Shown one piece after another: positions 6,864 through 11,362 of a stretch of 11,362 nt of DNA. This DNA is from Prolixibacteraceae bacterium (GTDB lineage Bacteria > Bacteroidota > Bacteroidia > Bacteroidales > Prolixibacteraceae): positions 1 through 11,362 of the forward strand of contig DAIDJX010000089.1 in NCBI GenBank assembly GCA_027451165.1. The letters are read 5' to 3'. The stretch's first letter is position 1; each line of letters begins with the position of its first letter. The notes beneath the pieces were generated by a model that had not been told where the DNA came from, did not search any database, and saw only the letters and a list, made by a program, of their open reading frames with translations. A program made the translations under genes and the position numbers.

Positions 6864-8468
6864 ATGTCAACTTTTTTCTATCAAAAACCATTTCCCACCG
6901 GCAAAGACACCACTCCATACCGCCTGATTACCAAAGAATTCGTTAAAATGGAAGAGGTTGGTGGCCGGAGAATCCTGAAGGTCGCCCCGGAAGGTCTCGA
7001 ACTACTCGCAAGAGAAGCCTTCAGTGATGTTTCCTTTTACCTTCGTCCGCAGCACCTCAGCAAGCTGAAATTGATCCTGGAAGATCCGGAAGCGAGCGAC
7101 AACGACCGTTTTGTGGCCCACACCATGTTGCTGAACCAAATCATTTCCGCGGAAGGGGAGCTGCCCACCTGCCAGGATACCGGTACCGCCATCGTGATCG
7201 GGAAAAAGGGAGAGGATGTGTATACCGGGGTTGACGATGCCGAAGTATTGTCAAAAGGCATTTTTCAGACCTACCAGGAGAAAAACCTAAGATATTCCAT
7301 GATTGTGCCCTTGTCGATGATGGAAGAAAAAAACACCGGTAGCAACCTGCCCGCGCAAATTGATATATATGCCACGCAGGGCATTAAGTACGAATTTTTG
7401 TTTATCACCAAAGGGGGCGGATCGGCCAATAAGACCTTTTTGTACCAGCAGACCAAATCACTGCTGACGGAAGAAAACCTGGAGAGGTTTGTCCGGGAGA
7501 AGATCAAAGACCTGGGCACCTCCGCCTGTCCGCCTTACCACCTGGCGCTGGTCATAGGCGGTACGTCCGCGGAAGCCACCCTGTCGGCCGTAAAGAAAGC
7601 CTCTGCGGGCTACTATGATACACTGCCCACCTCTGGAAATTCCGGGGGACAGGCTTTCCGTGACCCGGAATGGGAAGCGAGGGTCGAGAAAATTTGCCAG
7701 GAATATGGGGTAGGGGCCCAGTTTGGCGGAAAGTACTTCGTCCACGATGTGCGGGTCATCCGCCTGCCCCGTCATGCGGCCTCCTGTCCGGTCGGATTGG
7801 GTGTCAGTTGCAGCGCCGACCGCAACATACGGGCAAAGATCACGGAAGAAGGCATCTTCCTGGAGGAATTGGAAAAGAAGCCGGCAAAGTACCTTCCGAA
7901 CAGAGAACCTGAGTTGGAACCGGCTGTCTCTATAGACCTCGATCGCCCGATGCCGGAGATCCTGGCCGAGCTCTCCAAATACCCGGTAAAAACCCGGCTC
8001 AGCCTGAAGGGGACACTCATCGTTGCAAGGGATGCCGCCCATGCCCGCCTCAAGAAATATGTAGATGATGGAAATCCCCTTCCGGAATATTTTAAAAAAC
8101 ACCCGGTTTATTATGCCGGTCCGGCTAAAACGCCGGTGGGGATGGCCTCAGGCAGTTTCGGACCGACCACAGCAGGGAGGATGGATGTCTATGTCGACTT
8201 TTTCCAGAAACTGGGTGGCTCCATGATCATGCTGGCGAAGGGCAACCGCACCCAGGCAGTTACCGATTCCTGCAAAAAATATGGTGGCTTTTACCTGGGT
8301 TCCATTGGCGGTCCGGCAGCCATCCTGGCCAAGGAAAACATCAAATCGGTCGAACTGGTTGATTTTGAAGATCTCGGCATGGAAGCCATCCGGAAAATAC
8401 GGGTGGAGAATTTCCCGGCATTCATTATTGTCGATGATAAAGGGAATGATTTCTTCAAACAGTTGTAA
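6864..8468 (+). CDS. Fumarate hydratase, class I (4Fe-4S, oxygen-sensitive type)
   Basis: This 534-residue enzyme carries both parts of class I fumarase in one chain: the alpha (N-terminal) Fe-S hydro-lyase domain and the beta (C-terminal) domain. It reversibly hydrates fumarate to L-malate in the cytoplasm, in the TCA cycle or its reductive branch. The three cluster cysteines fit C103 (LPTCQDTGT), C222 (SACPPYH) and C316 (GVSCSADRN); the spacings of 119 and 94 equal those of E. coli FumA (105, 224, 318). The C-terminal domain shows GSFGPTTAGRMD (430-441), KGNRTQAV (459-466) and YGGFYLGSIGGPA (473-485). The length matches the family. The ATG lies 2 bases after the AbiEii stop and no nearby TAnnTTTG element was found, so expression may depend on read-through from upstream genes. 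A bidirectional terminator follows. Confidence 0.95.
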   Translation: MSTFFYQKPFPTGKDTTPYRLITKEFVKMEEVGGRRILKVAPEGLELLAREAFSDVSFYLRPQHLSKLKLILEDPEASDNDRFVAHTMLLNQIISAEGELPTCQDTGTAIVIGKKGEDVYTGVDDAEVLSKGIFQTYQEKNLRYSMIVPLSMMEEKNTGSNLPAQIDIYATQGIKYEFLFITKGGGSANKTFLYQQTKSLLTEENLERFVREKIKDLGTSACPPYHLALVIGGTSAEATLSAVKKASAGYYDTLPTSGNSGGQAFRDPEWEARVEKICQEYGVGAQFGGKYFVHDVRVIRLPRHAASCPVGLGVSCSADRNIRAKITEEGIFLEELEKKPAKYLPNREPELEPAVSIDLDRPMPEILAELSKYPVKTRLSLKGTLIVARDAAHARLKKYVDDGNPLPEYFKKHPVYYAGPAKTPVGMASGSFGPTTAGRMDVYVDFFQKLGGSMIMLAKGNRTQAVTDSCKKYGGFYLGSIGGPAAILAKENIKSVELVDFEDLGMEAIRKIRVENFPAFIIVDDKGNDFFKQL

Positions 8469-8482
8469 GTAGGGAATAGTAT

Positions 8483-8520
8483 AAAAAAAAGGCCGCCAGT
8501 CGGACAGCCTCTTTTTATTT
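8483..8520. terminator. Probable bidirectional terminator after fumarase
   Basis: An A-run (8483-8490) leads into an imperfect GC hairpin (agg-ccg, loop, cgg, 4-base bulge, cct; 8490-8510) followed by a T-rich run (8512-8520). It lies between the convergent fumarase and secreted-protein genes and can serve both. The stem is weaker than that of the terminator at 1093-1133. Confidence 0.65.
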
Positions 8521-8534
8521 AACAAACTAATGAA

Positions 8535-8960
8535 TTACAAACATTTGGTTTTTTCACTAATAACGGTATAGGTCCACGTTGAAGTGTCGATCTGATAGGT
8601 AATTGAGTAAATCAGATGGGTTCCCATGTCGCCCACCAGGTTAAAGTGATAGGTCCTTTCAATTACAGCTTCGGGTTCCCATCCTTCCTCTTTATTTTCA
8701 AAACTCAGGGTAAACACTTCTTCAGTCTCCGGGTTAACCATTTCTTTGGAATGGGCCATCATCTTGGTCCAATCCACATTGCCATCCTTATTGAAATGTG
8801 TCACCCAGTTGAAGTCAACCGGACCATAAGCATATCCCCAAACGCCATCACATTCCCAGGATATCGATGCTGTCCATGTTTCCTGCGTGACAACCGACTG
8901 GGCATTCAGATTGACAGCCAGGAAGAAGAGAAGTCCGAAAAGAAAAACAAGTTTTTTCAT
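8535..8960 (-). CDS. Secreted protein of unknown function (141 aa)
   Basis: I do not recognise the family. The start is the ATG at 8960, which gives a clean signal peptide: MKKL, hydrophobic 4-17, and probable cleavage after NLNA before Q21. The frame stays open for 35 more codons upstream, but those would run through a hairpin and hide the signal peptide. The mature part (about 120 residues) is rich in aromatic and acidic residues and in T/S, with alternating beta-strand-like stretches (for example TWTASISW, YHFNLV, LIYSITYQI, TWTYTVIS). This suggests a small beta-sandwich or barrel exported to the periplasm or cell surface. Two cysteines, C37 and C140, could form a disulfide. It is downstream of and on the same strand as an AraC regulator, across a 286-base gap. 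It has no lipobox and no sorting tail. Confidence 0.75.
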   Translation of the reverse strand: MKKLVFLFGLLFFLAVNLNAQSVVTQETWTASISWECDGVWGYAYGPVDFNWVTHFNKDGNVDWTKMMAHSKEMVNPETEEVFTLSFENKEEGWEPEAVIERTYHFNLVGDMGTHLIYSITYQIDTSTWTYTVISEKTKCL

Positions 8961-9246
8961 GATAAAAGTGTTTTTAATGTTGATTATTTGGTGATTGTTA
9001 AATGTTTTTATGGATTTTTGAGCCTGCATCATCTCCCTGATGCAGGCAACTTCGGATAAAAGCACGATCGTTTTCCCTATGACGCATGGTCAATTGTTTA
9101 CAGGATCTGCCAAATGTTCTTCACCCTGTAGGCGATGAGTTGATTCTCAGGTCCAATTTCAAACAAAAGTTACGGCGATCGGGATTTTTGGAAAAGAAAG
9201 CCGGAAAAGAATCTGTTTCGATTTTCAAAAATGAAACAAAACTGGT
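8961..9246. other. Intergenic region between the AraC and secreted-protein genes
   Basis: The region is 286 bases long. It holds a perfect 10-bp inverted repeat at 9022-9047, listed separately. Near 9215-9237 there is a weak A/T-rich hairpin (gtttc with gaaac) that could end AraC transcription on the minus strand. I found no convincing TAnnTTTG promoter for the secreted protein here. Nothing else in it looks coding. Confidence 0.5.
9022..9047. repeat. Perfect 10-bp inverted repeat with a 6-base loop
   Basis: gcctgcatca (9022-9031) and tgatgcaggc (9038-9047) are exact reverse complements around tctccc. The repeat lies 62 bases upstream of the secreted-protein ATG on the minus strand. No T-run follows on either strand, so it is not a standard terminator. 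It may be an operator for a dimeric regulator or a leader hairpin in the mRNA. Confidence 0.7.
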
Positions 9247-10026
9247 TCAATGATTTGCCAGCGCCAGATACCGGGCAGAAAAAATATGGGGAGGAATTCC
9301 TTCTGATTTTTTAAAGGCATGATAAAAGGTAATCCGGGATTCAAATCCGGATAGTTTCCCGATAGCTTCCAGCGTAAGCGTGTTTGCCTTTCCTTCCTCA
9401 ATCAGTTTTTTAGCATAAGCCACCCGCCATTCATTGCGGAAATCACATATGGATTGCCTTTTTATCTCCCTGAAATAATACGCCAGGTGATGAACGGGAA
9501 TATGAAGTAATGAAGAAAGCTGAGTCAGGTTAAAATCCGGCCGGAGGTAGGGCTGGTAAAGCTGCATACAGGTTTCCACCTGCCGACCAATAAAAGCAAG
9601 ATAGTCCTGATCCATTTTCTCATGCTGAATATTATTTTCTTCTGCAGTTGAATGGCAGGTATGGTTGCTACCTGATTTTGAAAAGAAAGGCCTCGCATTT
9701 CCCAACAACCTGTATATCAGGGAAGGGGAAAAAAACGGTAAAATCAGCCATACGACAGCTCCGGTTCCTGAAATGAAATCTAGAACTTTCAAAATGCCAT
9801 ACAATCCGGAAGTTACAAACCGGGTGTTCTTCAGGGATAACGTGAATTCACATGCGGCATTCAACAGGGCAAATCCCAGCAACAACAAGATCCAGCTTTT
9901 CAGAAAACTTTTATGGGACAAAAACAGATTGATATTTCTCTTTAACCGGAGTCGTGCCAATGTCCGGAAATCCATCAGAAATAATGGTATCAAAAGCACA
10001 ATCAGACTAAAACAAAATAGGAACAT
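9247..10026 (-). CDS. Membrane-anchored AraC-family transcriptional regulator
   Basis: This 259-residue protein has three hydrophobic helices (about 1-19, 42-60, 80-105) followed by a linker and a C-terminal AraC DNA-binding domain. The first HTH falls at about 166-190 (FNLTQLSSLLHIPVHHLAYYF) and the second at about 217-245 (LTLEAIGKLSGF, then TFYHAFKKSEGIPP). Membrane-anchored AraC regulators are frequent in Bacteroidota and usually have a longer multi-helix N-terminal sensor. Here only about 110 residues precede the linker, and the frame stays open for 23 codons upstream (to a TAG) without another start codon, so the sensor may be shortened. The target is unknown. The closest candidate is the secreted protein downstream on the same strand, or the divergent aspartokinase-like gene. 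It starts 161 bases from the opposing promoter element at 10187. Confidence 0.85.
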   Translation of the reverse strand: MFLFCFSLIVLLIPLFLMDFRTLARLRLKRNINLFLSHKSFLKSWILLLLGFALLNAACEFTLSLKNTRFVTSGLYGILKVLDFISGTGAVVWLILPFFSPSLIYRLLGNARPFFSKSGSNHTCHSTAEENNIQHEKMDQDYLAFIGRQVETCMQLYQPYLRPDFNLTQLSSLLHIPVHHLAYYFREIKRQSICDFRNEWRVAYAKKLIEEGKANTLTLEAIGKLSGFESRITFYHAFKKSEGIPPHIFSARYLALANH

Positions 10027-10186
10027 ACCGCGTCGAATAGGGATATAATTTACGCTTTTTTCAGGAGAATAAAAAAAGTAGCATGAACTTAGCTGCTAAA
10101 TCATCATAGAAAAACTAAATTTGTTAACATTTTATATTTTTTTAACCCATTTCCCCTTGGAGAAATTAATTCATACATTTTTCTCT

Positions 10187-10194
10187 TATATTTG
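10187..10194 (+). promoter_or_regulatory. Candidate -7 promoter element for the leader/aspartokinase-like transcript
   Basis: The bases read TATATTTG, an exact TAnnTTTG match. No good -33 element is seen at consensus distance; the nearest TTG is at 10157-10159, a 27-base spacing. The implied start is near 10200, just ahead of the 11-bp stem at 10207 and the leader ORF at 10216. Confidence 0.5.
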
Positions 10195-10206
10195 CATCCA
10201 TATTCA

Positions 10207-10280
10207 GGCATAACAATGAAGCGTGTATTCATAAATAGCATTTTCCCGGCGGACTTTCATCTCCCGCGTATTGTTATGCC
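10207..10280 (+). promoter_or_regulatory. Long-range RNA stem in the leader of the aspartokinase-like gene
   Basis: ggcataacaat (10207-10217) pairs perfectly with attgttatgcc (10270-10280), 11 bp. A further gcg/cgc pairing (10221-10223 with 10265-10267) extends it inside. The left arm includes the first two bases of the leader ORF start codon (10216-10218) and the right arm covers its codons 19-22, so a translating ribosome would open it. Confidence 0.7.
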
Positions 10281-10305
10281 CTCTGTCTTCATGCGCATGC
10301 GTTAG
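10216..10305 (+). CDS. Putative 29-aa Met-rich leader peptide
   Basis: An ATG at 10216, about 15 bases after the predicted transcript start, opens a 29-codon frame ending in TAG (10303-10305). It begins MKRVF, has three Ile codons (6, 9, 19), and ends VMPSVFMRMR, so Met codons 21, 26 and 28 cluster at its end. There is no Thr. The stop codon abuts the 5' arm of the next hairpin (10305-10342). This arrangement of a short ORF, clustered regulatory codons and an adjacent hairpin is that of amino-acid attenuators. Methionine is a product of the pathway to which the downstream aspartokinase/homoserine branch belongs. It is too short to be certain of coding and could be a chance frame; I weigh its position just after the promoter and inside strong structure as the main support. 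Confidence 0.55.
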   Translation: MKRVFINSIFPADFHLPRIVMPSVFMRMR

Positions 10306-10342
10306 CCTTCGGGCGCTGTTCCCGTGAACAGGTTACGAAGGC
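10305..10342 (+). promoter_or_regulatory. Nested leader hairpin directly after the leader ORF stop
   Basis: gccttcg (10305-10311) pairs with cgaaggc (10336-10342). Inside it, ctgttc (10316-10321) pairs with gaacag (10326-10331) around a 4-base loop. The outer arm starts on the last base of the leader stop codon. The following bases (accccattt) have no T-run, so it is not a classical intrinsic terminator by itself. Confidence 0.65.
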
Positions 10343-10451
10343 ACCCCATTTCAGCATAAACCATCATTCCTGGAATCATGTATTCCCTTTTGGTTTATTC
10401 ATTTTCAAATTGTCTCATTTTCAAATTTCCAAATCATCAAATTTATAAATT
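10343..10451 (+). other. A/T-rich leader stretch ahead of the aspartokinase-like start
   Basis: These 109 bases hold an 11-bp direct repeat (cattttcaaat at 10400-10410 and 10416-10426) and a weak 5-bp hairpin (ggaat 10372-10376, attcc 10382-10386) followed by ctttt. No Shine-Dalgarno site precedes the ATG at 10452. Such tcaaat-rich runs are common between genes in Bacteroidales. Confidence 0.5.
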
Positions 10452-11362
10452 ATGTCTGCAACGATCGTTCGTATCGAAGGCGAAATCATATACCAGCAAC
10501 CAGCACTGGATAAACTGCTGGATTACCTTGAACATCTGCATACCCCTCATATTCTGGTGGTTACTGCATTAACCGGTTTGGCCCGGGCTGTTGAACAGGA
10601 ATTGGAGAAAGTGCATGAAAAGGATTATTCACCAACCAGTCTCTCTGCTTTTCTGGCATCACTTGGAAAACCCTTACTCCAGAAAAGCAGCCAGTCAGAT
10701 TTTCACGGGCAAGGGACTAAACTCACCGGTTTGCTGACCGGTATTAACCTCACAGGCGATTATTCCCCGGCTTTGAAAGATCAGGTGCTGAGCTTCAGCG
10801 AACAACTCACTGCTTTACTTATTTCACTGTTGCTAAAGCAGAAAGGCCATGTTTCAGAATTGCTTACACCTGAGCAGATCGGATTGCGGGTAAGCGCCGA
10901 TTTTGGGAACGCCACATTTCTGTCCCTGGACCAACCTGAATTTCTGAGAAGAGAACAGTCCTCCGTAATTTTAATTCCCGGTTCATATGGGATGGCACCT
11001 AATGGTCGGATTGCCCGTACGGGCCGCTCAGCGGCCGACTATACTGCAGCCTTTCTGGCTGGCCAGATGAAGGCAGAACGGCTGACGCTCTGGAACCTCC
11101 GGAAGGAATTCACCACAGCCAATCCTGAAATCGTCCCGGAAGCCGGCACCCTGAAACGGCTGACCTATGCCGAAGCCAGTGAATTGTCCTATTTTGATCA
11201 TGTGGATTTTCATCCCAGAACGGTGGAACCTTTGCAGGAAAGCCATACCCCCATCCACGTGATCGATGCCGGAAGTCCCGGTTTTGACCCTCATACAGTC
11301 ATCAATTCAGAAGACTCTACCGGGGAAAGGGTGGTGAAGAGTATCGCCGGGACCGATGATTT
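10452..11362 (+). CDS. Aspartate-kinase-like protein with degenerate kinase motifs, probably the N-terminus of an AK-homoserine dehydrogenase (3' end missing)
   Basis: The frame starts at ATG 10452 and is open to the right edge (303 codons seen). The amino-acid-kinase fold of aspartokinase is recognisable: VLSFSEQLTALLIS (112-125), DFGNATF (150-156), GSYGMAPNGRIARTGRSAAD (177-196), YTAAFLAG (197-204), LTYAEASELSYF (237-248), HPRTVEPLQE (254-263), and the start of an ACT-type region (VVKSIAGTDD, 294-303). However, active-site signatures are missing. The N-terminal KFGGTSV motif is replaced by IVRIEGEIIY (5-14), GRGGSD by GRSAAD, and the TDVDG(V/I)YTADP nucleotide motif by NLRKEFTTANP (215-225). 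Family members phosphorylate aspartate at the head of the Thr/Met/Lys pathway. This copy may be a regulatory pseudo-kinase domain ahead of a homoserine dehydrogenase, but that domain is not in view. It lies downstream of the Met-rich leader. Confidence 0.8.
   Translation, partial: MSATIVRIEGEIIYQQPALDKLLDYLEHLHTPHILVVTALTGLARAVEQELEKVHEKDYSPTSLSAFLASLGKPLLQKSSQSDFHGQGTKLTGLLTGINLTGDYSPALKDQVLSFSEQLTALLISLLLKQKGHVSELLTPEQIGLRVSADFGNATFLSLDQPEFLRREQSSVILIPGSYGMAPNGRIARTGRSAADYTAAFLAGQMKAERLTLWNLRKEFTTANPEIVPEAGTLKRLTYAEASELSYFDHVDFHPRTVEPLQESHTPIHVIDAGSPGFDPHTVINSEDSTGERVVKSIAGTDD

Noticed and set aside
7458..8102. 214-codon minus-strand frame opposite fumarase
   Set aside because: Shadow of a GC-rich gene; no domain signature.
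8961..9065. N-terminal extension of the secreted protein to 9065
   Set aside because: It would read through a perfect hairpin and bury a good signal peptide that begins at 8960.
10200..10350. Known riboswitch (SAM-I, SAM-II) or T-box in the aspartokinase-like leader
   Set aside because: I compared the region by eye with the SAM-I core and the SAM-II pseudoknot consensus and saw no match; a T-box specifier/antiterminator layout is also absent. A covariance-model search would be needed to exclude distant members.
10372..10390. ggaat/attcc hairpin followed by ctttt as the attenuator terminator
   Set aside because: The stem is only 5 A/T-rich base pairs and the T-run is 4; it is too weak to call an intrinsic terminator.
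10378..10572. 64-codon + frame across the start of the aspartokinase-like gene
   Set aside because: It overlaps the aspartokinase-like gene in another frame, and its sequence comes from the A/T-rich leader; the 10452 frame has clear homology instead.

Overview
The window looks like chromosomal DNA of a member of Bacteroidota, probably of the Bacteroidales type. The signs are: candidate promoters with the TAnnTTTG -7 element and no clear Shine-Dalgarno sites; a BlaR1/M56 peptidase fused to a TonB C-terminal domain; a DUF6922-like/AbiEii pair typical of that phylum; and an AraC regulator whose HTH part resembles Bacteroidota membrane-anchored AraC proteins. This assignment is inference from sequence style; there is no rRNA or marker gene here.

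Layout. (1) 3-1091 (+) is the 3' part of a BlaR1-like membrane metalloprotease with a TonB domain. It converges on (2) 1132-4059 (-), a 975-residue flavin/iron-sulfur 2-hydroxyacid dehydrogenase of the GlcD-GlcF/YdiJ type. One bidirectional hairpin terminator sits between them and reaches into the stop codon of gene 2. (3) A roughly 220-bp divergent promoter region separates gene 2 from a tight five-gene run on the + strand, 4279-8468: a 73-aa beta-grasp-like protein with a TTG start, a periplasmic UshA-type 5'-nucleotidase, a DUF6922-like small protein overlapping an AbiEii-type nucleotidyltransferase (a likely toxin-antitoxin pair), and a class I (Fe-S) fumarase. Gaps are 3, 10, -46 and 2 bases. 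The run ends at a second bidirectional terminator. (4) On the - strand follow a 141-aa secreted protein of unknown function and, upstream of it, a membrane-anchored AraC regulator. (5) From 10187 on the + strand there is a promoter, a 29-codon leader ORF, strong RNA secondary structure, and then a 5'-complete but 3'-truncated aspartate-kinase-like gene that runs off the window.

The most interesting part is 10187-11362. A Met-rich leader peptide (AUG codons clustered just before its stop) lies inside a nested-hairpin leader, ahead of an aspartokinase domain that has lost its ATP-site signatures. I read this as a likely amino-acid-responsive attenuator controlling a homoserine/methionine-branch gene with a pseudo-kinase domain. 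That reading is inference. The central metabolic genes (fumarase, 2-hydroxyacid dehydrogenase) are ordinary; the toxin-antitoxin pair wedged in front of fumarase is not.
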